A DNA stretch of 64,000 bases from Andrena cerasifolii. Lineage: Eukaryota > Arthropoda > Insecta > Hymenoptera > Andrenidae. The position numbers and the translations under genes are program-made. The notes beneath the pieces are model-generated. The model was not told where the DNA came from. It made no database searches and saw only the letters and a program-made list of their open reading frames with translations. The stretch covers positions 23,341,001 through 23,405,000 of the forward strand of contig NC_135119.1 in the NCBI RefSeq assembly GCF_050908995.1, read 5' to 3'. Below, piece by piece: positions 45,160 through 56,151 of the stretch; positions within the stretch are counted from its first letter, which is position 1, and each line of letters opens with the position of its first letter.

Positions 45160-48100
45160 ATGGATAGCAGTGAACTTCGGATGGAAGATGATACACAGGT
45201 ATGATATTTAAAATACACACACCCGAATTCCATTTTTTTTTTGCACCGAATAGCTCGAGTTATGACATACGTGTACGATTGATAGAAATTTTCAGTAACT
45301 TCTTTGTCGCGGGGTATATATAGGTTCTACGATCTTCGCGCGAAGAAATGAGACCGCGGCGTGCATTATGTTTGTAAACTGATTTAAATATCATCGCGTT
45401 TATAAAAAGACACCGTGACGAGGGAAACGGTGAATATTTAAGCGGTCGTTTTAGTTGTATCCGATTGATGGATCGCGTCGATACGGCCATTATCCGAGTA
45501 ATAAATCTAAACAGGCCACGTTACATCTAGATCGGTCGTTTAATTATACGCCGCGGTACAAAAAAAAAAGGAGCGCACGTTACTGAATTATCCAGGGCTT
45601 ACGAGGCCTTTTGCGTCAAACATATTTCTGCAGCTAAATATCGCTCTATCGATTTTCAACTTGCATTACGTTAAAATAATCGCGAACGCGAGTAACTTTT
45701 TTTTCACGACTGCGCGCTATCGTATTGTAACCATCGTTCATCTGTCTTTCTTTTTAGAATAATTATAGCAGACGGTGGAGCGTGCCCACTAACAATACGA
45801 ATCCCGTCGAACTCAGTCCAAATGGGTCCCAGTCGAATGTAAAGACAGAGAATGCCTCGTCGAATTTGTCTCCAGCGTACTCGACGCCCGAAAAGACGAA
45901 TTCTTCGACGGCGACGAGTTCGTCGAGCGTGAACAAGAGCACGCAGGTAGACGGGTACGGCAGGGAGATGGTGTACGAGATGGATAGAAACGGTATTCAG
46001 CCTGGATCACCGAAGATCATTAAACAGCTGTCTAGAAGCAGCGTTTATCCATCCGGAACGAATCTGACTGCTCGAGACGCTTTCGGTGAGTTTCAGGTAC
46101 ACCATTCCTGAACGTGCTTTCGCGTTTCAGGCGAAACACGCGAGGAGGTGATATATCCTCTACCTGCGATGTTTTCTCCATGCACTCCACTCTCATTTTC
46201 GAGGACTAAATAATTCAATTGGCCTTGTGCGTTTTAATCACTTAGGGAATAGATTGAAGAGCACACAGAGGATGTATATTACTTAAATAGGCACTCGTGC
46301 AATAAGCACACATAGAGGCAGGTATTCCTGACAACGTTAGCCTAGTAATAATAGTGGAAGTAGGTCTAAGTCAATAAACTACGATCAATATGCATACGAA
46401 TGTCACTATGTCACGAAACGTGGGCTTTAATAATTAATGCACTTCACCGTGGTTATAAAGACCCCGCGTTCGCCGGACCATTGGCAAAGAAACACGTGTA
46501 ATGTATTATTATCCTTTCTTTTTTTTTTTCGCTGACAGAACGTGAGCATTTCCTTGTACCAGTAATGGCACCCTTACCCCGTGTATGTCTGTCAATCTGT
46601 ACTTTCTGTATGTTACCTTCGACGCGCAGTCTTCAAACACCAAATAAGCGGCGCAATGCTATCGCGCCGCCAATCCACTCTGTAGATTTAAGGCCGCGAG
46701 AAATTTTCACGCAACAGGTGCTCAACTATGTATTCGCGTGCGAATGAAAAACGACTCCGCTATTAAAAGCTGGCTTGGTCTTTTAACTCAATGCAATTGC
46801 GACCCTTTCGCAGGCCCTAAGCTCACAGTACCAACTACTCCGGAAGAAACGCCGCCCTTGTTAGAGACTCCAATATTCCCGGACGATGTGCCGAGGGACG
46901 CGTTGCTGCGGAAGGACTCGTCGTCGGACGTGGAAGTGGATCCTGAAACGCTCTACTTTCGGTGCGTGATGAATCTATTTATAAGGTATTATAATTCGCG
47001 AATATTGCCGAAAGTTGAAGCACTAGGTTTTCTTTTTTAACCGACTTCAAAAAGGAGGAGGTTAAATTCAGCTCGTATGTATTTTTTTTATGTTTGTCAC
47101 CGCATAACTCCTCAGCATATGGACCGATTTTGATGATCTTTTTTTTTATTTGAAAGAGGGCGATGCTCCGGTGGTTCCGTTCTGCACTGCATCAATATTG
47201 GCCCAATATTCTGCCAGTTCTGGTTAATAATAAAGACTATTGTCACTTAATTATTATTATTTTATGTACGTACGCGCATATCTCCTCAGCATGTTGTGTC
47301 AATATATATAAAAATAAAAAGTCAAAAGTAAAACAATTAAAAAAAATTAAAACCGACTTCAAAAAAATAAAAATGCAGTAAGACGTAAAAAATTATTTTT
47401 CCCCTTGTTTAATCTACGACTCTCATATTTTTTAAAAGATTAAACTCTCATATTTTTTAAAAGATTAAACTCTCATATTTTTTAAAAGATTAAACTCATA
47501 TTTTTTAAAAGATTAAATAAAAAAAAATTTTAAAAATTAAAACCGACTTCCAAAAAATAAAAATGCACTAAAACGTAAAAAATAATTTTTCCCCTTGTTT
47601 AATCTACGACTCTCATATTTTTTAAAAGATTAAACTCTCATATTTTTTAAAAGATTAAACTCTCATATTTTTTAAAAGATTAAACTCATATTTTTTAAAA
47701 GATTAAATAAAAAAAAATTTTAAAAATTAAAACCGACTTCCAAAAAATAAAAATGCACTAAAACGTAAAAAATAATTTTTCCCCTTGTTTAATCTACGAC
47801 TCTCATATTTTTTAAAAGATTAAACTCTCATATTTTTTAAAAGATTAAACTCTCATATTTTTTAAAAGATTAAACTCATATTTTTTAAAAGATTAAATAA
47901 AAAAAAAAATTTAAAATTAAAACCGACTTCCAAAAAATAAAAATGCACTAAAACGTCAAAAATAATTTTTCCCCTTATTTAATCTACGACTCTCATATTT
48001 TTTAAGTCGGCGTCACATCATTTGCAGTGTGAACATCTGGTGCCAACTTACAAAATATGAGAGTCGTAAATTAAATAAGGGGAAAAATTATTTTTTACTT

Positions 48101-51100
48101 TTTAGTGCATTTTTATTTTCTTGAAGTCGGTTTTAATTTTTTTATTTAATCTTGGCGGAGTCGAGTTGAGCGGCTAAAAATATTTTTAATGCAAATTAAA
48201 TAAAATTCATTAGATGAGTAGAAAATTTATTTAAAGAATATAATCGATTTTTTTCATTTTACAAAGCTCTTGATTTTCTTCAGTCGCGATTAACTTCCCC
48301 TTTCCTTTTTCTTTGTGGGGTGTCAGGAACCCTTGCCCCTCCCCATTAGAGTGCGCCCGTTTCTGATACATTGATAAAATTTTACAATTTTTACTTATTT
48401 CTTTATTCTATGGCGCCACCAAAACTTCAATTTCCGAATTTAAACCTTAACAGAGAGGATTTTTCTGCCATTATGTTCATTAATATGAAGTGGCGGGAAG
48501 AGAGAAACTGAGCCAGTACATTTCTCATAAAAAAATGAACCCCTCGTATACCTATGTTAATTTGGACTTTCAGTGCAATCAAACCTTCGACATATTTGTT
48601 AAAGACAGTAAATTACTTAATAATGCAAAGTGCACATAACGTGTTTTATTTTTATTGTGTACATACTACTTTCCTCTGAAAACTAGGTACATACTATAAT
48701 ATTTCACAATGTACTATATTCTTTATCCCATTTAGCCGTAAAGTGCTAAATTTCCCATAAAAAAGGTGGCAACCCTAATTGGACTAACACTCCCCCTGTA
48801 CACCCCAACGTCATCTTTCATTTGCAGAAGTTCCTAAGTTCCTTAATTTCGTGAAGTTGCTGCTGAATGATTCAGGAATTAAAACGAGACCTCAACGGAC
48901 TCATTGGATTGTCTACCTCTCCAATGCAATGTGTAACTTCGTACTTGTTTCACGGTCACGTATAGATCATCCCTGTACAAGAAAAGGAAAGGCAATGAAA
49001 TGACCGTTCGCAAAGGCCAGCCTTATTTTTAGGCCGGTAATTGCCGGCAATGTTGGAAAAGCCCTGAACACGCGTAAAAAGGACGTTTACATAATTAATC
49101 GGCCGGTGGAGTTGTATCGTAAAGGCACCGCGGGCGAATTGGGCAATTGCAATATTATCTTTTAATAAGCCCACGTCATTGCCTTTAATTTTAGCTCCTC
49201 GTTCTGGTCACGGTATCGTTTCCTCCCCCGTGTCTCTCTACAGATACCGTGCACGAACCCCCTCGTACGCAACGCGATCGATCGGCTTGTAATTGTGCCT
49301 GCCGTGCGTTATTAACGGGCTGTAGATCTTTATCCTGACCGTTTACAGGGATGGTCGCAGGCGAATCGACATGGTGTTGGTGTACCAGGAGGACAACAAC
49401 GGGGTGATGACTGAAATAGAAGCGCGACGGAAGGAGCAGAGGCGCGTGTTCCAGCAGAACCTGTTGAAGGAAGGGTTGCAGTTGGAGCTGGAGTCTAAGG
49501 AGAGCTCCTTCGATGGGAAAACGTACTTCCTGAAGTTGCACATACCGTGGAAAGTGAAGATCCAGTACGCGGAAGTGATGAACCTTAAGCTACCCACCAA
49601 GAGGTTCATCACCATCTCTGTAAAGGCTTGGGTAGGCTTGTCCCTAAGTTGATAAAAGAAAAAATTCGCGTGGAAGTTGGACGCCAGGATTGTACGAAGG
49701 ATCGATACTATTTCTCTCTTCATTAGCAGGATAACGAAGATGCGAAGGAGAGACCGCGGCTCTGGGAAAAGTGGAAGACTTGGATAAGGTGGATAAAAAA
49801 GTTACACACCTGGGACACAAAGAAGTATCCAGAGGAGCCTAGCTTCTACGACAGCATCGATTCTGGGGATCGCGAAGAAAGGTACTGGCGCTTATTATAC
49901 AGAGACAGATACAGAGTCCTTCTAATAACTTCAGAGGAATGCTGCACCCAACTTGGAGGTTCCTTTTCAATCATTATCCTTCCCTGCGCAGATTCGTGGT
50001 GAAAGATAGGGACACAGCTTACACGCCTGCTCAAAGATCACTGATAGTCATGCAAATATTACTGAGAGCACGGTACGACGAAACCCACGAGAAAGCTGGC
50101 ATCCGCAGACTTCTGGCGGACGGCACTTATCTCGATTGCCTTTCCCTGCACGAGGGTCCTTACAATAAACCAGGGCTCAACGATGAAATCCTCGATAGGC
50201 ATCTATTGTACCTAATATGGGCCAGACCTTCTCAATGGTAATCCCGCGGACAATACAATTACGCTACTTAGGAAGCGGGAACATAGCTCTGTGCTTCCAG
50301 GTTCAAAAAGCAACCGCTCTGGTTGATCAGGCGATACTTCGGCGAGAAAGTGGCGCTTTACTTCGCGTGGCTGGGGTTTTACACAACGTGCTTGTACGCG
50401 CCAGCGATAGTCGGGCTGCTGTGCTTCATGTACGGCGTAGGAAGCATGGAAGGGAGCGACAATATACCCAGCAAAGAAATATGCGATTCTAACGTAGCGG
50501 GTAACTTTCCTCTCGGCACCTTTTTCTCCTAGAATTCCGCTTTGTCCGATTCAACAGTCTAAATTCCTTTAGGAAATATCACGCTGTGCCCCCTCTGCGA
50601 CGAAGCGTGTGCCTACCAGAAGCTTGGCGATTCCTGCATCTTCTCCAAGCTCACTTACTTGTTCGATAATCCTGCCACTGTGTTCTTCGCCATCTTCATG
50701 TCGTTCTGGGGTACAGTATGCCAAACGTATTCCTTCGTCCTTAGCGTGGCAGACGTTTTATATTCCCTGCTAATGTTCCACGCAGCCACAACATTTCTCG
50801 AGCTGTGGAAACGACGCCAGGCAGTGATCATCTGGGAGTGGGACCTGCAAAACGTTGAGAGCGACGAGGAGCCCAGGCCCGAGTTCGAGACTACGGTGAA
50901 AACGTTCCGAGTGAACCCTGTGACCAGGGAAAGGGAGCCTTACTTACCGTCGTGGTCGAAAGCGTTGCGTTACTGCGCCACGGGCTCTATAGTATTTTTC
51001 ATGGTAACTGAACAATCCTCAGCAGAATGGAGTAGCATATGACAGGCCCCCGAGTGTGCGTAGTCCAGCAAACTATGTTCATCTAATTGATCCCCATAGA

Positions 51101-53471
51101 TATGCGTTGTCTTGGGCGCTGTACTGGGAACCATTATTTATCGTATATCCCTGGTAGCCGTGTTTTACCGTGGCGGTGGTCCGTTCCTGAAGAATCACGC
51201 GAAGATATTCACCTCGATGACCGCCGCCCTCGTCAACTTGGTGATCATCATGATCCTCACGCGTGTGTACCATCGCCTAGCACGATGGATGGTCAACATG
51301 GAGAATCCGAGGACTCAGACCGAGTACGAGTCCAGCTTCACCTTCAAAATATTTCTCTTTGAGTTCGTCAATTTCTATTCGTCCCTGATCTACATTGCCT
51401 TCTTCAAGGTTCGTAGGCTAACAAGCGTCTGCCGCCCTTTCCGCGAAATATCATCAACTATTTTAATTTAAAAGAGTCGAGATAACGTCAAAATTAATTC
51501 AATATAGCAGCTCACGTAAGAGATATTGCTACCTCGTTATATGAAAAAGAAGTGTACTGTTTTTAAAGGTGTCTCAAGCCTCCGTCTTTAAATCTTTCCC
51601 AATTTCTTTCGCCTAAAATTTGCCACTCCCCAAAATATGCCTATGCACAAATTCGCTCCCGCAAAGCTCTACGAAATTACCAAGCGAAATAGATCGCAGT
51701 TGCTGAAGAGCCACGGTTATTTACAGGGGAGATTCTTCGTCCATCCTGGAGACGCGGACGCAAGGTCCTCCGCGTTCTTTCGCATAAAGACGGACGTGTG
51801 CGACCCAGCCGGTTGCCTCTCAGAAGTGTGCATACAGCTGGCTATAATAATGGTAGGCAAACAGTGCTTCAACAATTTCGTAGAGATACTGTCGCCGAAG
51901 ATGTGGAACTGGTGGCGGAAAAGGAACCACGTAGCCGCCACGAAGGACCACGACAGACCGTACACCTGCTGGGAAAGGGATTACCAGTTGCAGGATCCTG
52001 GCAGGCTCGCTCTGTTCGACGAGTATTTAGAAATGAGTAAGTGCGTTCAATTCTCTGGACATTCGAAAGATAAATTGCTCAACCGCTGCCTCTCTGCCTG
52101 CAGTATTACAATACGGATTCGTCACGCTGTTCGTAGCGGCGTTCCCATTGGCACCGTTGTTCGCGCTGTTGAACAACATCGCGGAGATACGATTGGACGC
52201 TTATAAAATGGTGAAGGAGGCGAGGAGGCCGTTGGCAGAGAGGGTGGAGGATATAGGGGCTTGGTACGGCATACTCAAGGGAGTGACTTACGTTGCAGTA
52301 GTGTCAAACGTACGTAGCGATGATAATACAATATGAATATTCAGTGGCGGATTTAAGAAAAAAGGCCCAGGTGGCAAACATTCTGAGGGGCCCATTTCTT
52401 CGGGAAAATGAAAAGATAGTTTACTAAAAACGGGCCAAGTGTAGTAGTGCGAAAAAATATGTAGTGTTTGGATACCTATACCTAATCATAATTTTTTTTT
52501 GGAGATGGGGCCCTAGGGGGCCTTCTGAGCAGGGGCCCAGGCGGCAACTGCTCATCAGCTGCTCTGTTAAATCGGCCTCTGAATATTACTTGCAAGAATT
52601 TCAATTTACCGTGTCAGAATCGCGGAATGAAAGAATGATTGGTTACAGGCATTCGTTATCGCTTACACCTCGGACTTTATACCACGGAGCGTTTACGCTA
52701 TCGTTTACTCTCCGACCAACGACCTGGTCGGTTACATCGACAGCTCTCTGTCGGAGTTCAACACGTCGGATTACAGGGAAGACATGAAGAGCGACACGGA
52801 CGACAAGCACCCGGAAACCTGCCAGTATAGAGGCTACAGAAACGGGCCGGAGCACACAGACCCATACGGACTCAGCCCGCAGTATTGGCACGTCTTCGCG
52901 GCGCGTTTAGCATTCGTTGTCGTTTTCGAGCACATCGTGAGTCTCAGGCAGTTGAAGCTTCGAAGCAAGTTCCCCTTTCCTTTGATTTCACTTCATTCAA
53001 AAATTCAATACGAGTGCCGTCTCTCAACGACAATCTTACTCCACTGTTATTTTGAACGCCACTGTTTTTCCCCGCCTGCACAGAAAAATAATCACGCTGC
53101 CAAAAGAAAGCTGTTTAATGAAATTCCAGGCAATAGTAACACCCCTAATTTCGAATCAGGTTTTCGCTCTGACTGGCATAATGAGTTACGTGATACCAGC
53201 GGTGCCTCTGTCCCTGGCGACGCAACAGCAACGCGAGCGGCTGCTCGCACAGGAAGCCAAATACGAGAAGGGCTTGAAGAAGAAGGAGGACGAAGACGAT
53301 ATCCTGTCGATGCTCAGGGAAGCAGGGAGCATCGGTAGGCCCGGAGGCGGCGGTAGAGGTAGCTGGGGGAGACGTTTTAGCAAACTCAGCGACGGATTGG
53401 ATGCCCACGTCGACCTCGGCGCCAGGACCAATAGAAACAGTGATGGTTCAACTGTGTGGGAGGTCACATAA
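45160..53471 (+). CDS. Anoctamin (TMEM16) family channel/scramblase
   Basis: Thirteen exons join in frame to 1083 residues: 45160-45198, 45758-46085, 46814-46961, 49349-49631, 49730-49881, 49992-50237, 50301-50500, 50573-51003, 51100-51408, 51727-52036, 52104-52309, 52649-52936, 53160-53471. Residues 1-170 are a Ser/Thr/Asn-rich cytosolic head (start MDSSELRMEDDTQ). About 172-395 is the anoctamin dimerisation domain (DGRRRIDMVLVYQED; LPTKRFITI). About 400-1010 is the multi-span membrane domain (WLIRRYFGEKVALYFAW onward), ending FALTGIMSYVIPAVPLSLA and a charged, Gly-rich tail. The calcium site of ANO1-type proteins is intact by spacing: NNFVE (N761, E765), EYLEM (E811, E814), EIRLD (E843, D847). 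Known role: Ca2+-activated chloride channel and/or lipid scramblase; which one cannot be read from sequence. It groups with the ANO1-7 type, not ANO8/10. Introns carry MITEs. Confidence 0.95.
47039..48132. mobile_element. Foldback element, family E relative, in anoctamin intron 3
   Basis: It is bounded by aaccgacttcaaaaaggagg at the left and ttgaagtcggtt at the right. The right part is a hairpin: aaaaataatttttccccttatttaatctacgactctcatatttt (47,958-48,001) pairs with its complement at 48,053-48,098, loop about 48,006-48,047. The left arm has been tandemly amplified in 190-bp units. It shares aaaatgcacta...aataatt with the element at 17,185. The accgacttcaaaaaggaggaggtt block is a widespread insect repeat motif as I remember it. 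No ORF. Confidence 0.65.
47401..48000. repeat. 190-bp tandem repeat, about 3.3 copies, with inner 27-bp repeats
   Basis: The ccccttgtttaatctacgac core starts at 47401, 47591, 47781 and 47971. Within each unit, actctcatattttttaaaag plus attaa is itself repeated three to four times (period about 27 bp), giving a two-level repeat. Units are nearly identical, suggesting recent expansion. Confidence 0.9.
48153..48358. mobile_element. hAT-like MITE, family B copy 2, in anoctamin intron 3
   Basis: It runs from tggcggagtcgagttgag to gagtgcgccc and shares aatatttttaatgcaaatt, aaattcattag, and atttatttaaagaata with the copy at 6,884-7,073. The CAGTGGCG terminus is lost and no target duplication is visible, so it is older. 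It directly abuts the foldback element. 48,359-49,348 is intron with nothing else recognised. Confidence 0.55.
52342..52579. mobile_element. hAT-like MITE, family H copy 1, in anoctamin intron 11
   Basis: The element starts cagtggcggatttaagaaaa and ends gttaaatcggcctc, imperfect inverted ends. The flanking 8-mers tgaatatt at 52,334-52,341 and 52,580-52,587 are identical, a hAT-type target duplication. ggcccaggtggcaaac and ggggcccaggcggcaac lie in the two halves. The element ends 69 bp before the exon 12 acceptor. Confidence 0.85.
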
Positions 53472-56151
53472 TTCCTTATGTGATCCTCTCCCGTGAAGTG
53501 TATATGCTTAATAACATTTCTCTTCGAAGTGCTTTATTCATTCACGACAAGACTTCTTAGGTGACTTATTGTACAGGATGCCTCGTAACCGACGGTACAA
53601 ACGGAGGACGGTGGATGCTATGTGAAAAGATAAGGGGAAAATATAGATCAAACTCTTTCCGTGGCTCGCTTCGTTCTCGAGAAAATTAAGTTCGAAATTC
53701 GGTCGCCCGATGCTCGAAGGGTGTACTGCAGTAAGGAGGACGTTTTTCACTTATCGTAGGGCCTACGAGTAGTTATACTGTACACAACGTAAGCATTGAA
53801 GTACCGAGTACAAATTTTAAACACGAACGATACGGCGATTGTGATATTTTAAACACGTGTGTACTTACGTAATGTGTATCTGAAAGGGAAGCAAATGAAA
53901 TGAATAGTATTAGTAATGAGGTGATAAATGCCAAAATATGTATTTCAAAACTTATTCAAGTAATTGATAACCTATGCAGTGGCGGGTTTAATGCCCAGAA
54001 AGCCCCCAGGGTCCCATTTTCAAAAAAAAAAATGATTTTACCCAAACACTATACTTTTTTTCTGTACTACTATACTTAGCCCGTTTTCAGTAACCTACCT
54101 CTTCATCCCCCACCCCATACACACACACAAAATGGGTCCCTCGAAATGTTTGCCACCTGGGCCTTTTTCCTTAAATCCGCCATATGAGTCTGTGCTTGAT
54201 GAAGTAGGAAGAGTATTTATAAAAGATCAATAATGTGCGTGTGATTCATGACACAAACGTTATCAGTATTAACTTACAGTAATCTTCTTTTATAATGCTT
54301 AAATCCTGTAATTTATTTTCTACACTGACATTTTATGGAAGTAGCTTTAGAATGAAATATTACTGTAAGTACGAATAGCGTCGATTGGGAAGTAAGCAGT
54401 ATCTGTTCCTAATTTCCGGATCTCATAGCTGGTTAATGTTAATCAAAATGTGAAAAAGGTTGTGCCTTGCATTTAAATAAAAACTGTGTACATATACATG
54501 TAAGTATAACTTGATAGGCATTGAATTATCTTTTTATGTCTTACCAGTTGTCTGAATCTTGTTAAAAGGTAGCGGTCGTCGTTTAGATTTCTAGATGTTC
54601 TCCATAATCACGAAGTTAAGTAGGACGAATGGGAACTGTAAGGAATTTTCCCAAAATCTACACAATATACTCTTTATTGTACATAATTTCAATATTTCAT
54701 TTCCGTCTTACGCTCGACATTATTACAATAATTACTATAGAATATATTTATAATAATATACATGTACATATTTACTTCTTTGCTATTGATCAATTTATAT
54801 GTATAATTCTATATGTATATTGGCCTATGATTCATTCCATACTGCACTTTCTTGCATCTTCTGCTTCCTTTTAAAATCTAAAAGTGTATCACAGTTGTGT
54901 TGAGGGATAGACAGGGATTTTAAAGAAAAAGGAGACCGTTCAGACGACTGGAATCGATATATAGCCCATTCAGTCAGATTCCCGCGGACCCGACGGCCAC
55001 GTAAACATTTATAACGCAACTCGGCGAACAGCTGCGATGAAATGTATCCTACATTCCCAATCTGCGAAAGCGATCGTTATCCTAATATAAAAGCAGTCTA
55101 TGTCACTTCGAAATATGAACTGTCATTTTCACTAGGAGACAAATCATAAGAATAGTAATTTCCATCGTACGCCACTTAGAAAACGAGAAAGAACATTGTG
55201 TGCGTTCCAGTACTTTCCCCTAAGTTTATCTAGAAGTAAAATAATTTACAACAGCCTGCCCTATCGTAAAAAAGACACACTCTTGTAAGTAATATTATTG
55301 CTTCGGTACTAAAGTTATGTTAATAATTTCATAGAATCTTGTAATGGAAAGTGTTATTACAGTATCACCTTTCGTTAGTTGTAAAATTTACCAGGCAAAA
55401 TTGCTTTCCAGCGCAAACTCGCCGCGATCGCGTCACTGCAACGTTCGCCGCGCCGTTCTATTTTACTTGCAAACGTATTAAAGCTATTGTGCATTATGCA
55501 GACACAGGAGACCTCGAATATGCAAAATTTTCGACAGCCCCTCGTTCGTACTGTCGATTTACAAAAATATTTCGCAGACATTTCTTTAAACATTCTGTAC
55601 ACGTTTCTCTATCTTTGGATATTTTCTTCCCTCGGGATAAATGTAGTTTCAACAGAGTTACTCAATCGCGTGGGATACAAGGCCTTACATCTACCGATTA
55701 TACATCCGCCTCATCTTCGTTATCGATAAAAAAATCTCTAAAAATATACTATATGCATTAAAACATTCTATATCCTCTCGAAAAATAAACTTTCAATAAA
55801 AGATAGCGTCACCAAGTATTAAAAGGACTAATTGTAAAGAGGAATGTGACAGCATCTCATCACACGTGGGCCGTGTGTCGAAAATGTTTCACGTTAAACG
55901 AAAGGCCCGCATTAACGTGTTTACCGATCGTGTGCCTTGAGTGTCGGCTAAGGTGCAGCAGTAAATACATTAACGCGAAGCCGTAGATAAGTTCCATTCG
56001 CGAAGAAGAGAGGCAGCGCTCTCTCCTCGCGAACGAGTAACGTAGCGGTGTGAATTTACATTGCCAGCCGATTAATCCTCCTGAGTGGACTAAATCTCGA
56101 TTTCCAAAAAGATGCGTTTTAATTTAGGTAAGAGGTAGGAAGATGTAACAC
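53472..56151. other. Convergent 3' flanks of the anoctamin and Sos
   Basis: AT-rich, with no gene supported. A plus-strand AATAAA at 54,476-54,481 could end the anoctamin transcript about 1 kb past its stop, but a MITE lies between. A 136-codon plus frame (55,351-55,761) in the probable Sos 3' UTR has no domain. Confidence 0.45.
53977..54182. mobile_element. hAT-like MITE, family H copy 2
   Basis: It starts cagtggcgggtttaatgccc and ends ccttaaatccgcca. The right half (ttgccacctgggcctttttc) is the complement of the left half of the copy in intron 11, so the two lie in opposite orientation. The target duplication is imperfect (cctatg / catatg). Confidence 0.75.
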
